From Sphingomonas pseudosanguinis (GTDB lineage Bacteria; Pseudomonadota; Alphaproteobacteria; Sphingomonadales; Sphingomonadaceae): a stretch of 64,000 nt of DNA. A model generated the notes under the pieces. The model was not told the DNA's origin. It ran no database searches and saw only the letters and a list, made by a program, of their open reading frames with translations. A program made the translations under genes and the position numbers. Positions 1 through 9,075 of the stretch are shown here, one piece after another (within the stretch, counting starts at the first letter, position 1; every line of letters starts with the position of its first letter). The DNA is taken from contig NZ_JACIDH010000001.1 in NCBI RefSeq assembly GCF_014196255.1, positions 62,001 through 126,000 of the forward strand, written 5' to 3'.

Positions 1-814
1 CGGTCTTCAGCTCCATCAGGCGGCTGAGCGAGACGACGGGTTCGGCCAGCACCGAGCGGACCGGGAAGCGCACCGTCATCACCGCGCGGGTCAGGTCGCC
101 GCGCCAGGTGGGATCGGCCTCGGCCTGCTTGTCGACGACCTTGCCGGTCAGCGCCGAGCCATGCGGCTTCAAGGCGGCGACCGGATAGAGGATGTCGAGC
201 ATGGTCGGGCGGCGATCCTGCCCGGCGATGCCGAAGCGGGTGACGATCATCGCGTCCTCGCCGTCGATCCGGGCGAGCATCGCGGGCGAGCTTTCGGGCG
301 CGCCGGGCTGGAACTCGATCCGGGCCAGCGATTCCCAGGCCTGGCGCAGCGGCGTGGCCATCATGTCGCCCAGCTGGGTGATCATGGCATCGACGGCGGG
401 CGAGAATTCGGTGGGCAGCGTATCGGGCGCGCGGCCGGCGCCGCCGAAGAACAGGTCGATCAGCGACAGCATGAAGCCGCCCTCGACCACGCACAGCGCC
501 TGCGCATCGGCCTGGATCGCCGGGCCGCCGACCGACGCCATGGTCATCGGCAGCCAGGCGCTCAGCCCATCGCCGCGCTCGGCCCGGTAATCGGCGAAGC
601 GCTGGACCACCAGAGGCTCGGCCCAGCAGCGCAGTTCCTCACGAAGAAGCGATTCGAACAGCCCGCGCAACGACCGCGCGAGGCGCGCGGACAGATGCTG
701 CATCGTGTGCAGGTCGCCGAACGGATTGAGCTTGGTCGTGCCCAGCACGCCGTGATCGGCGGTCTGGGGACGATGACGCTCGCGTTCGTCGATCCGGGCT
801 GTGGCGTTAACCAT
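1..814 (-). CDS. fliM: Flagellar motor switch protein FliM (3' end cut by window edge)
   Basis: Translated by eye from the minus strand: about 271 codons are present and the C-terminus lies beyond base 1. FliM is the C-ring switch protein linking FliG to FliN. The visible part contains the FliM middle domain (about residues 25-195, including SLIDLFFGGAGR) and the start of the SpoA-like C-terminal domain. The gene begins three bases after the fliL stop in the same frame, so the start cannot move upstream. The usual N-terminal CheY-binding peptide (LSQxEIDALL type) is not seen; the protein begins MVNATARIDERERHRP. It is the last visible gene of the flbD-fliEFGHIJKLM operon, and fliN and the export genes probably follow outside the window. 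Confidence 0.9.
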   Translation of the reverse strand, partial: MVNATARIDERERHRPQTADHGVLGTTKLNPFGDLHTMQHLSARLARSLRGLFESLLREELRCWAEPLVVQRFADYRAERGDGLSAWLPMTMASVGGPAIQADAQALCVVEGGFMLSLIDLFFGGAGRAPDTLPTEFSPAVDAMITQLGDMMATPLRQAWESLARIEFQPGAPESSPAMLARIDGEDAMIVTRFGIAGQDRRPTMLDILYPVAALKPHGSALTGKVVDKQAEADPTWRGDLTRAVMTVRFPVRSVLAEPVVSLSRLMELKT

Positions 815-817
815 GCC

Positions 818-1492
818 TCACTGAACAACGAAATTGGTAAAGTAGACGTTAGCGATACCCCCGAATCCCTCTTTTTGACGCAGAATCTCGTTGATCGCGT
901 TCACCAGCTTGCGTTGCAGGTCGCGCTTGCCCTCGCTGCTGAACACCTGCTCCTCATTGGCGTCGCCCAGCGTCATCAGGATCGACGAGCGCACCGCCAG
1001 GTCGTTGGTCTTCAGATTGTTGATGACCGTGTCGTCATAGGGGGTGGAAACCGCCAGGCCGACCTGGATGACATGCACCGAGTCGCGCAGGTTCGAGGTG
1101 AAGTCCTTGGGCAGCTCATAATAATTAGAGGCATAGCGTTCGCCGCCATCGCCGATGGGGGTGGGCATGCCGACATTCTTTTTGGCCTCGCCACCCTCTT
1201 CGCCGTGACCGCCGCCTTCGCCGCCGCCGCCATGGCCGCCTTCACCCTCGCCCTCGCCGCCTTCGCCGGCGCGCTTCTGTTCGGATTTGGGCACCAGCTT
1301 GGGGCCGGCATGCTCGGCTTCGGCCTCATGGCCCTTGTCATGGCCACCGCCCCCGATCAGCCCCGAATTGGCCGCGTACAGCCCGGCGCCGACGCCGCCG
1401 CCCAGCAGGACGAGCACGCCGACCACCATCGCCAGGATCTTGACCAGCTTGCCCTTTTTCTTGGGCGCCTTTTCGTCCTTCTCGTCGCTCAT
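818..1492 (-). CDS. fliL: Flagellar basal body-associated protein FliL
   Basis: 224 residues. FliL is an inner-membrane protein around the MotA/B stators. A lysine-rich cytoplasmic N-terminus (about 1-17) precedes one transmembrane helix (about 18-42). A long low-complexity Gly/Glu/His-rich linker follows (about 50-106), then the conserved periplasmic FliL domain ending in YFTNFVVQ, a typical FliL C-terminus. The linker is longer than in most FliL proteins. Position between fliK and fliM fits the family. Confidence 0.93.
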   Translation of the reverse strand: MSDEKDEKAPKKKGKLVKILAMVVGVLVLLGGGVGAGLYAANSGLIGGGGHDKGHEAEAEHAGPKLVPKSEQKRAGEGGEGEGEGGHGGGGEGGGHGEEGGEAKKNVGMPTPIGDGGERYASNYYELPKDFTSNLRDSVHVIQVGLAVSTPYDDTVINNLKTNDLAVRSSILMTLGDANEEQVFSSEGKRDLQRKLVNAINEILRQKEGFGGIANVYFTNFVVQ

Positions 1493-1502
1493 CTCTCAAT
1501 CC

Positions 1503-3368
1503 TCACGCAATTCGGGTGGTGGCGCCGGCCGGCTGGTCGCCGGTTTCGGTGCCGGAGGGCGTGCCCGCGAAGGCGGGGCGCGCCGGAATGACGGGTTCGG
1601 GCTGGCGCTGCGGCGCCTGGCGCTCGCCGCCGCCCGACTGGCCGAGATCGACCGCGGTCTGGCCCAGCCGCATGCCCTTGTCCTCGGCGAGCTGCGCCAG
1701 CGTCGGCCGCGCCTCGGCGAGCAGGGTCGCGGTCTGCGCCTGTTCGGCGGTGAAGTGGATATGAGTCGCGCCGTCCTCGCGCCGAATCGCGACCGCGATG
1801 CCACCCAGCGCGTCGGGCGAAAGCTGGATACGCGAATCGGCGGTGGCGGCATCCTCGCGCATCCGGTCGATGCGTTCGATCATCGCCTGCGGCCAATGCG
1901 CCTGCGTCATGTCGAGCGGCGCGCGGTCCGGCCCGGTGGGCGCGGCGACCGGGGCCATCACCGGTGCCGCGACCAGCCCGGCGGCATCGATCGTCAAGGG
2001 GCCGGTGGTCTTGGTGCGATCCCGCAAGGGATCGCTCTCGTCCTGCTGGCCCGCGCGCATCAGCCCTGCGAACAGCTGCATCGCGGGGGCGGTCTGGCCC
2101 GGCTGGATGGTCAGCGCGGGTGCGTTGACGGGAAGCGGCGTGGCGGCCGGCGTGGCGGCGATGCTGAACCGGGCCGGCAGGTCGGCGCGGAGCACGGGCC
2201 GGGGCTGTGTCTGGTCGGGCATGGCGGTCGGAGTCGCCGGGGCCGTCATCGCCTCGGTCACCCGCGCCGGCCTATCGGCGCTGCGGTCGATTGGCGGCGC
2301 TGCCGAAACGCGGCCGACATTCTCCGCCGGGAGCGAGGCCTCCGGCAAAGGCGGCGCGCTGCCATCGTCATGCGGCGCGCCGGGCGTCGCAGGAGCGGGC
2401 GCTATCGGAGCGGGCGCTTCGAGCGGATGGGGCGTTGCCGCGTCGATCCTCGGCAGGGACACCGGCGATGCGATGTCTGCGCGGATCGGGGCTGCGCTAT
2501 TATTGATAGCACCCGGGCCAGCAGATTTCGCCGCGACGCGCGTCAACGACGAGAGCGGCGTCGCGTCAACCGCCTCCATTCCGGCGGGCAGGACGATGCC
2601 GTCACCCAGTTCCGATCGTAGAGTGGTACGAACGCCCGGCATGGACGGCGCGGTTTCGATCCCGGAGTCGGGCCGTGCCTGGGCGTCCGGCGACGCGGTG
2701 GTCAGCGCGGGGCCGGTATCGGACGCGACCCCGATCTGAGGGGACGATCCGGCAACGGGTTGGGCCGAACCTGGGTCCGGACGCATGGCCGGGACGTCAT
2801 CGAATGTCCCGGCGTTCATCGGCGGCAGCTCTGTCGTCGCCGCGACCAGGCTGGCGGACGACTTGACGGGATCGGTCGCGCCACGGACACCCATATCGAC
2901 CGGCGGCAGGCCAGGCATCGCCGCGATCAGGCTGGGGGGCGGCTTGGTGGGATCGGTCGCGCCACGCACGCCCCTATCGACCGGCGGCAGGCCGGGCATC
3001 GCGGCGAGCAGGCTGGCGATCGGGGCGGGCGAGCCGGTGCTGGCGCGCAGCGTCGTGGTCGCCGCCAGGGGCGTGTCCACGACCGGCGGCAGCGCGAAGG
3101 GCATGAGCGGCATCGACGGCAAGAGGATGGCGTCGCTCGGCAAGTCCTTGCCGTCGTCTTCGGCGGTGCTGCCGTCCTTCCCGGCGTCGCCATCGCCCTT
3201 CGCCTTGGCCTCACCGGTTGCGGGGGCGGGCTCGCCGGCCATGCCGGGCATCAGCGCGAAGAGCATCGCGAAGGCGGAGGTCATCGCGTCCCCGCCGCCG
3301 GGCGTCGCCGGCGATCCGGGGAAACCAGCGCCGCCGGGCGCGATCATCGAGGAGAGCGAGGAGATCAT
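1503..3368 (-). CDS. fliK: Flagellar hook-length control protein FliK
   Basis: 621 residues from the chosen ATG at 3368, which starts MISSLSSMIAPGG just after the fliJ stop. FliK is secreted by the flagellar export apparatus, measures the hook, and switches FlhB specificity. The protein is dominated by a Pro/Ala/Thr-rich disordered N-terminal two thirds, as expected for a molecular ruler. The C-terminal part (about 480-580) resembles the Flg_hook domain (QLSPDALGGIAVAIRREDG, HFTAEQAQTATLLAEARPTLAQLAEDKGM). It contains 27-residue tandem repeats, listed separately. A reading starting at 3449 would overlap fliJ and is less likely. Confidence 0.88.
   Translation of the reverse strand: MISSLSSMIAPGGAGFPGSPATPGGGDAMTSAFAMLFALMPGMAGEPAPATGEAKAKGDGDAGKDGSTAEDDGKDLPSDAILLPSMPLMPFALPPVVDTPLAATTTLRASTGSPAPIASLLAAMPGLPPVDRGVRGATDPTKPPPSLIAAMPGLPPVDMGVRGATDPVKSSASLVAATTELPPMNAGTFDDVPAMRPDPGSAQPVAGSSPQIGVASDTGPALTTASPDAQARPDSGIETAPSMPGVRTTLRSELGDGIVLPAGMEAVDATPLSSLTRVAAKSAGPGAINNSAAPIRADIASPVSLPRIDAATPHPLEAPAPIAPAPATPGAPHDDGSAPPLPEASLPAENVGRVSAAPPIDRSADRPARVTEAMTAPATPTAMPDQTQPRPVLRADLPARFSIAATPAATPLPVNAPALTIQPGQTAPAMQLFAGLMRAGQQDESDPLRDRTKTTGPLTIDAAGLVAAPVMAPVAAPTGPDRAPLDMTQAHWPQAMIERIDRMREDAATADSRIQLSPDALGGIAVAIRREDGATHIHFTAEQAQTATLLAEARPTLAQLAEDKGMRLGQTAVDLGQSGGGERQAPQRQPEPVIPARPAFAGTPSGTETGDQPAGATTRIA
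2813..3019. repeat. 81-bp tandem repeats inside fliK
   Basis: Two near-identical 81-bp units plus a diverged third (upstream on the plus coordinate) lie in frame in fliK. The shared core gggatcggtcgcgcca recurs at 2868 and 2949. Each unit encodes 27 residues of the type LIAAMPGLPPVDxGVRGATDP. The exact period and frame conservation indicate duplication within the ruler domain. Confidence 0.85.
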
Positions 3369-3378
3369 GACAGGTCTG

Positions 3379-3813
3379 TCAGCAAGGATCGTGCCGATTA
3401 CGGCGACCGCCGCTGGCCGGCATATCCTCCAGCGCGCGCATCTCGGCACGGATCGCGGCGACGCGGGCGCGGTCGATCAGCTTCTCGACCGCGGTCTGGT
3501 CGCGCTTGGCGGCCTTGGTCTGCTCGCCGGCATGCGCTGCGCGCTGTTCGGCGACCTCGACACGGCGGGTGGCGGCATCGGCCGACTCGATCAGCCGGTG
3601 GCGGAAATGCGCGCTGGCCATCAGCGACGCGGCCGAGGCCGACGGCGTCGGGGTGGGCGACACCGCCTGGATCAGCTGGCCGATCCGGTGCGACAATTGC
3701 TGCTCGGTCGCGACGCGCTCCTGCGCGCGCGCTTCCTCCGCCATCGTCAGGTTGAGTTGCAGGGTGCGGACCCGGTGGAGCCGGGTCAGCATCTTGTCGT
3801 GTCGCGATGCCAT
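3379..3813 (-). CDS. fliJ: Flagellar export chaperone/ATPase stalk FliJ-like
   Basis: 144 residues, predominantly charged and alpha-helical, consistent with the coiled-coil FliJ that sits in the FliI hexamer and connects it to FlhA. Typical features are the N-terminal LTRLHRVRTLQLNLTMAEEA segment and heptad-like A/R/E-rich stretches to about residue 130. FliJ is poorly conserved, so the call rests partly on position between fliI and fliK. The gap to fliI is 21 bases. Confidence 0.82.
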   Translation of the reverse strand: MASRHDKMLTRLHRVRTLQLNLTMAEEARAQERVATEQQLSHRIGQLIQAVSPTPTPSASAASLMASAHFRHRLIESADAATRRVEVAEQRAAHAGEQTKAAKRDQTAVEKLIDRARVAAIRAEMRALEDMPASGGRRNRHDPC

Positions 3814-3834
3814 GAATGTCCCCCTGAAACGCTA

Positions 3835-5172
3835 TCAGCCGGCGGGCTGGCCGAAGACGCCGACCAGCTCCTCGACCGCATGGTCGAGCGGTACGACCTC
3901 GTCGGCATCCTGCCGGATATATTCCATCACCGCCGGATGGCAGGCGATGGCGGCGTCGATCGCGGGATCGGCGCCCGAGCGATAGGCGCCCATCAGCACC
4001 AGATCGCGATTTTCCTCATAGGTCGCCAGATGCCGGCGCAGCGTGCGCGCCGCCTGGGCATGCGGGCGGCCGACGATGTCGGTCATCACGCGGCTGACCG
4101 AGGGACCGATGTCGATCGCCGGATAGACGCCGCGCTCGGCGAGGTGGCGGTTGAGCACGATATGCCCGTCCAGGATCGAGCGCGCCGAGTCGACGACCGG
4201 GTCGTTGCCGTCGTCGCCGTCCGCCAGCACGGTGTAGATGGCGGTGATCGATCCGGTGCCGTGCGCATCGGCGCCCGCGCGTTCGATCAGGTTGGGCAGC
4301 ATCGCGATGGCGGACGGCGGATAGCCGCGCGCCGAGGCGGGCTCGCCCAGCGCCAGCCCGATCTCGCGGCCCGCATGCGCGACGCGGGTCAGCGAATCCA
4401 TGATCAGCAGCACCTTCTTGCCCTCGGCGCGGAACGCCTCGGCAATGGCGGTGGCGCGCAGCGCGCCGCGAATACGCAACACCGGTGAGTGGTTGGCCGG
4501 CACCGCGACCACGACCGAGCGCGCGCGCGCCTCGCCGGCGACCTTGGTCTCCAGAAAGTCGGCGACCTCGCGGCTGCGCTCGCCGATCAGGCCGATGACG
4601 ATGACATCGGCCTTGGCGGCGCGAACCATCATGCCCAGCAGCACCGACTTGCCGACGCCCGAGCCCGCCATAATGCCGACGCGCTGGCCCTGGCCGATGG
4701 TCAGCAGGCCGTTGATCGCGCGGACGCCGACGTCGAGCGGCTCGCGCACGCGGCCACGGTCCAGCGGCGACTGCATCTTGCCCGCCAGCGGCCAGCGGCC
4801 TGCACCGCGAATGGGGCCGAGACCGTCGATCGGCTTGCCCGACCCGTCGACCACGCGGCCGAGCATCGCCGCACCGACTTCCGCCTCGCCCGGAGGGCCG
4901 AGCGGGCGCACCGGGGCGCGCGGGAGCAGGGGGGCGGGGCCGCCCAGATTCATCATCAGCGTGCGGCCGTTGCGGAACCCGATCACCTCGGCCTCGACGC
5001 GCTCCTCCGCCTTGTCGCCGATCGCGCAGACGGTGCCGACCGGCAGCGAGAGGCCGACCGCCTCCATCAGCAACCCGTCATAGGAGGCGAGCCGCCCGGC
5101 GACGCTGGCGCGCGGGGCGAAATCCGCCTGGGCCAGCGTGTCCAGATAATCGGCGGTGAAACGGTTCAGCAT
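3835..5172 (-). CDS. fliI: Flagellum-specific ATP synthase FliI
   Basis: 445 residues from the ATG at 5172 (MLNRFTADYLD), overlapping the fliH stop by seven bases. FliI is the ATPase of the flagellar type III export apparatus. A Walker A motif GSGVGKS (about residue 170), a Walker B-type LLIMDSLTR and the family signature PSAIAMLPNLIERAG are visible. Length matches the family. Upstream codons in the frame (MAGPAGRRD...) fall inside fliH and are not conserved-looking. Confidence 0.97.
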   Translation of the reverse strand: MLNRFTADYLDTLAQADFAPRASVAGRLASYDGLLMEAVGLSLPVGTVCAIGDKAEERVEAEVIGFRNGRTLMMNLGGPAPLLPRAPVRPLGPPGEAEVGAAMLGRVVDGSGKPIDGLGPIRGAGRWPLAGKMQSPLDRGRVREPLDVGVRAINGLLTIGQGQRVGIMAGSGVGKSVLLGMMVRAAKADVIVIGLIGERSREVADFLETKVAGEARARSVVVAVPANHSPVLRIRGALRATAIAEAFRAEGKKVLLIMDSLTRVAHAGREIGLALGEPASARGYPPSAIAMLPNLIERAGADAHGTGSITAIYTVLADGDDGNDPVVDSARSILDGHIVLNRHLAERGVYPAIDIGPSVSRVMTDIVGRPHAQAARTLRRHLATYEENRDLVLMGAYRSGADPAIDAAIACHPAVMEYIRQDADEVVPLDHAVEELVGVFGQPAG

Positions 5173-5960
5173 TGCGGAACGGGAACCTTGTCGATCGCGG
5201 CGGCCAGCTGGTCCAGCCACATGGTCGGGCCGTCCTCGACGATGGTCGAGGCGCTTTCGAGGACGAAGCTGCCCCGCTCCAGCGCGGCGTCGCCGACGGG
5301 GAAGATGCTCTGCGGCAGGCGGCCTTCGAGCAGCGCGACATCGTCCGGGTGGACGCGCAGCAGGGCGGCTTCCTGCGCATCGGCCATCAGGTCGATCGCC
5401 GCCTCGATCCGGCCGGCCAGCCGGGCGCCGTCGACGCCGATCTCACCGACCAGCTTGCCGACGAGCGCGAGCACGGTCTGGCGCAGCTGTTCGGCCATCG
5501 CCTGGCGATCGAGACGCGAGGACATCGCCTGCGCGATCGAGTCGATCAGCTGGCCGTCGCGTGCCTCGGCCTCGGCACGGGCCTGGAATTGCTGTGCCGC
5601 GACCGCCAGCCCCTCGGCATAGCCCTCCGCATGGCCGGCGGCATGGGCGGCGCCGATCGGGTCGTGCATCGCCTCGGCGGGCGAGTCCTGGCACGCGCCG
5701 AACGGGTCCCAGCCCTCGGTCGGGTCCTGGTCGCGATTGGCGGGATGGAAATGGCGCGGCTGGCCGTTCGACGGCGCGTCGGTGGCCGAGGGGCCAGCAC
5801 CCATCGGTCCGCGGGCGCGGAACGAGACGGGGCCGACATCGCCGCCCAGGCCCAGGCCCGGCACGCCCGACGGGGAAAAGCCGCCCGGCGGCATGAACGC
5901 GCGTTGCAGCGCGGCCGCCGCGTCGTTGCGGGCGGAAAAGCCGGCGACGAAATCAGACAT
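5166..5960 (-). CDS. fliH: Flagellar assembly protein FliH
   Basis: 264 residues. FliH binds FliI and docks the ATPase at the C-ring. The N-terminal third is Gly/Pro-rich and variable. From about residue 115 comes the conserved helical FliH region (HAAGHAEGYAEGLAVAAQQFQARAEAEA with small-residue repeats), then the globular C-terminal domain containing VHPDDVALLEGRLP. It overlaps fliG upstream by eight bases and fliI downstream by seven, which suggests translational coupling. Confidence 0.9.
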   Translation of the reverse strand: MSDFVAGFSARNDAAAALQRAFMPPGGFSPSGVPGLGLGGDVGPVSFRARGPMGAGPSATDAPSNGQPRHFHPANRDQDPTEGWDPFGACQDSPAEAMHDPIGAAHAAGHAEGYAEGLAVAAQQFQARAEAEARDGQLIDSIAQAMSSRLDRQAMAEQLRQTVLALVGKLVGEIGVDGARLAGRIEAAIDLMADAQEAALLRVHPDDVALLEGRLPQSIFPVGDAALERGSFVLESASTIVEDGPTMWLDQLAAAIDKVPVPQC

Positions 5961-6972
5961 AATCGTCCTCGCCTCCGCCCATCATGATCGTGCCTTCCTT
6001 GGCCAGGTTGCGCGCGACGGTGATCATCGCCTTCTGCGCCTCCAGCACCTCGGACAGCTTCATCGGCCCGCGCGACTCGATCTCGTCGCGGATACCAGCC
6101 GCCGCACGCGCCGACATGCAGCCCAGGAAGCGCTCGCGCGCCGCCTCGTCCGCGCCCTTGAGCGCACGGGTGAGGATCTCGCCATCGACGTTGCGGATGA
6201 GCGTCCCCAGATTCTTGTCGTCCATGTCGAGCAGGTTCTCGAAGATGAACAGCGCCTCCTCGATCTGCTTGGCGACGTCGCGGTCGATCTTGAACAGCTT
6301 GGGCATGACCCGCTGTTCGGTCGCCTTGCGCGCGCTCGACAGGATCTTGGCCGCCTCGCGCGAACCGCCCAGCGCCAGACCCTGGCCGCTGCTGCCGCCC
6401 TCGCTCCAGCGGGTCAGCACCGCGTTCAGCGTCTCGATCGCCTGCGGCGTCACCGGACCCAGCCGCGCGACGCGGTGGAGGATGTCGGGCTGCATGACGT
6501 CGGGCAGCAGCTCCAGGACCTTGCCGGCGACCACGGGATCGCAATTGGCGATCAGGACCGCGCCGATCTGCGGATGCTCCTTCTCGACGATCTTAGCGAT
6601 GTCGGTCGGGTCGAGCCAGCCGAGCATCTCGATCTCGCACTGCGCCTTGGGCGGCACGATGCGCGACAGCACGCTGCCGGCGCGTTCGGGACCGAGCGCG
6701 CGGTTCATCAGGCTTTCGACCATCGGCTTGGGCTGGAACGCGATCGAGGCGCGGGCGCGGGCACAGCCGACGAAATCGTCGAGCACGAAGCCGACATCCT
6801 GCTCGCTGACATCGGCGATCGAATACATCGCCTTGCCCAGTTCGCGGACCTCGTCCGGCTCCAGCTTCTGGAGGATGGCCGAGGCTTCCTCCTCGCCGAC
6901 CAGCATCATCAGCACGGCGGCGCGCTCAACCCCCGAATAGACGCGGCCCCCTTCGGATGCGGTGACGGTCAC
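5953..6972 (-). CDS. fliG: Flagellar motor switch protein FliG
   Basis: 339 residues. FliG forms the top of the C-ring, bound to FliF, and its C-terminal domain transmits torque from MotA. Family landmarks include RAAVLMMLVGEE near the N-terminus, the EKEHPQ motif (about residue 135), and the C-terminal segment FIFENLLDMDDKNLGTLIR with charged torque-helix residues. The start overlaps the fliF stop by four bases (ATGA). Confidence 0.97.
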   Translation of the reverse strand: MTVTASEGGRVYSGVERAAVLMMLVGEEEASAILQKLEPDEVRELGKAMYSIADVSEQDVGFVLDDFVGCARARASIAFQPKPMVESLMNRALGPERAGSVLSRIVPPKAQCEIEMLGWLDPTDIAKIVEKEHPQIGAVLIANCDPVVAGKVLELLPDVMQPDILHRVARLGPVTPQAIETLNAVLTRWSEGGSSGQGLALGGSREAAKILSSARKATEQRVMPKLFKIDRDVAKQIEEALFIFENLLDMDDKNLGTLIRNVDGEILTRALKGADEAARERFLGCMSARAAAGIRDEIESRGPMKLSEVLEAQKAMITVARNLAKEGTIMMGGGEDDYV

Positions 6973-8699
6973 GACTGCGCCTCCGAGCGGATCATGTCAC
7001 GGATGGCCAGCGCGGCGCGCGCCGGATTGTCGCGGGTGAAGCCGCGCACCTTGACGATGCGGTCGTCGAAATTGTTCGTCTCCTCGATCTCGTCGAGCGT
7101 GACGGCGGGCTGGACCGCGATCTGTTCAGGGACCGGCTGGCCATCGGCGGCGACGCGCGGGGCGGCCCCGTCGGCTCCCGCACCATCGGCGGCACCCATG
7201 GGCAGCGCCTTGGTCTCGGCCTCGTCCTTCTTCTTCGTCATCGCCTTGACCAGCGGACGGACGCCCAGCAGCAGGACGAGGAGCGCGATCAGGACGGCGG
7301 TGGCGTTGCGTGCCACGATCGGCAGCCAGCTATTGTCGTACCACGCGCGGCTGTCCTCGACACCCGCGTCGGCGAACTTGCGGCTGATGACGGTGACATT
7401 GTCGTTGCGCTGCTGGTCGAAACCGACCGCCGACTTCACCAGGTCGGAAATCTGGTTGATCTCCATCTGGCTGCGCTTGCCCGTGGCGGGGTCGCGCAGC
7501 AGGACGGCGACGGTCAGCCGCTTGATCGAGCCCGGCGCGGCGCGGGTGACCGAGATCTGCTTGTTCAGGTCATACGCGCGCTGGAAGGCATCGGACTGCT
7601 TTTCGGGATTGACCCCCGGGCCCCCTGCGACCGGCTTGCCATCGGCCGGCGGCGCGCCGTTCGCGCCATTGGCGGCCTGCGGCTGCTGCAGCGTGCTGGC
7701 GGGCGGCGGCGTGTTGGACAGCGCGCCCGGAATGCCGCCCGGCGTGGTCGGGTCCTTCTGGTTGCCGGTCCAGTTGCCGGTTTCGGCGCGCAGCGCACCG
7801 TCCTTGTCATAGCGTTCGCTGGTCGCGCTGGTCTCGTCGAGATTGACGTCCGCCTGCACCTCGGCGGTGAAGTTGCCCGCGCCGACCAGCGGGGTCAGCA
7901 GCTGGATCAGCTGGGTGCGGTATTTCTCTTCCAGGCGGCGCTGGAAATCGATGCGACGATCATCGCCGCTCGCGCCCTCGGCGCCCTTCTTGGACAACAG
8001 GCCGCCCATCTGGTCGACGACGGTGACGTCCTCGGGCTTCATGCCGGGCACCGACGAGGCGACGAGATTGATGATCGACTGAACCTGCGATTCCGACAGC
8101 GAGCGCCCGGCATTGAGCTTCAGCACCACCGAGGCAGACGGCGAGGACTTGTCGCGGATGAAGGGCGACGCTTCGGGCGTGGCCAGGTGCACGCGCGCCT
8201 CGGCCACCGCGTCGATCTCCTCGATCGAACGCGCCAGTTCGCTCTCGCGCGCCTGGCGAAGGCGTTCGCCCTCGACCGCGCGGCTGACGCCCATCGGCAA
8301 CTGGTCGAGGATCGCATAGCCGCCGGGCGCCTGTTTCGGGAGCCCCTGGCCGGCGAGCAGCATCCGCGCCTTGGAGTAATCCTCCTCGTTCACGGTCAGC
8401 GCGCCGGTGCCGTCGTTGATCTTGCTCTTGATGTTCGCGGCCGACAGCGCGGTCGTCACCGCCTGCTTGTCCGCGTCCGAGAGATTCTCGAACAGCGTCT
8501 TTTGCGGCGGGCTCGACAAAGCCATCCAGGCGAGCGCGGCGGCGGCGATCAGGCCGATCAGCATCGCCATCGGTGCCGAGCGGCGCACGGCGGGCTGCGC
8601 CATCACCGACTTGATCTGGCGCAGCGGGTTGGCGAACTTTTCCGGCAACGGCGGCAGGGCCGGCGGCGTGTTGGATGCGGGGGTGAGGGCTGTGCTCAT
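6969..8699 (-). CDS. fliF: Flagellar MS-ring protein FliF
   Basis: 576 residues, the usual FliF length. FliF forms the inner-membrane MS ring and the base of the rod. A first transmembrane segment lies at about 40-62 (MAMLIGLIAAAALAWMALSS). Periplasmic ring-building domains follow (LFENLSDADKQAV; KARMLLAGQGLPK; GYAILDQLPMG). The second membrane helix (about 460-480, ATAVLIALLVLLLGVRPL) precedes a cytoplasmic tail that ends in the FliG-binding segment DNPARAALAIRDMIRSE. One base separates it from fliE. Confidence 0.97.
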   Translation of the reverse strand: MSTALTPASNTPPALPPLPEKFANPLRQIKSVMAQPAVRRSAPMAMLIGLIAAAALAWMALSSPPQKTLFENLSDADKQAVTTALSAANIKSKINDGTGALTVNEEDYSKARMLLAGQGLPKQAPGGYAILDQLPMGVSRAVEGERLRQARESELARSIEEIDAVAEARVHLATPEASPFIRDKSSPSASVVLKLNAGRSLSESQVQSIINLVASSVPGMKPEDVTVVDQMGGLLSKKGAEGASGDDRRIDFQRRLEEKYRTQLIQLLTPLVGAGNFTAEVQADVNLDETSATSERYDKDGALRAETGNWTGNQKDPTTPGGIPGALSNTPPPASTLQQPQAANGANGAPPADGKPVAGGPGVNPEKQSDAFQRAYDLNKQISVTRAAPGSIKRLTVAVLLRDPATGKRSQMEINQISDLVKSAVGFDQQRNDNVTVISRKFADAGVEDSRAWYDNSWLPIVARNATAVLIALLVLLLGVRPLVKAMTKKKDEAETKALPMGAADGAGADGAAPRVAADGQPVPEQIAVQPAVTLDEIEETNNFDDRIVKVRGFTRDNPARAALAIRDMIRSEAQS

Positions 8700-8700
8700 C

Positions 8701-9075
8701 TTACACCGGCATGCTCATGATGTCCTTATAGGCGGACAGGAGTTTGTTGCGGACTTGCAGCGTCGCCTCGAACCCGACCGAGGCCTGCTGGCGGGCCATC
8801 ATCACCTTGGCGATGTCGACGGTCTCGCCGCGTTCGTAGGATTCGGACAGGCGGGCGGCCTGTTGCTGGCCCTCGTTCACGCCCTTCAGCGCGGACTCGA
8901 GCGTATCGGCAAAGCTGGTCGGGGGTGCGACCGGCTGGGACTGGGCGGCCTGTGCCGCCTGGTTGGCACCGGCCTGGCTTGCCGCCTTGAGCGCCTGATT
9001 GCGTTCCAGGATCTGGGCACGAAGTGCCATCACCCGGTCGACGCTCATCGCGCCGCCGACACCGCCGACGCTCAT
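8701..9075 (-). CDS. fliE: Flagellar hook-basal body protein FliE
   Basis: 124 residues. FliE joins the MS ring to the proximal rod. The conserved C-terminal part is clear: SFADTLESALKGVNEGQQQA, then MMARQQASVGFEATLQVRNKLLSAYKDIMSMPV. The start overlaps the flbD stop by four bases, so flbD and the structural genes are probably one operon. Confidence 0.95.
   Translation of the reverse strand: MSVGGVGGAMSVDRVMALRAQILERNQALKAASQAGANQAAQAAQSQPVAPPTSFADTLESALKGVNEGQQQAARLSESYERGETVDIAKVMMARQQASVGFEATLQVRNKLLSAYKDIMSMPV

Noticed and set aside
161-1591. Long plus-strand open frame of 476 codons opposite fliM, fliL and fliK.
   Set aside because: Shadow of GC-rich coding on the minus strand. The product is His/Arg/Gly-rich without any recognisable domain. 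The same holds for the other long antisense frames in the flagellar region.
3382-3396. Minus-strand CGGCACGATCCTTGC resembles a sigma-54 promoter upstream of fliK.
   Set aside because: It lies inside the fliJ 3' end, has C in place of the first T, and would start transcription three bases from the fliK ATG. No CCGGCAA cluster is nearby.
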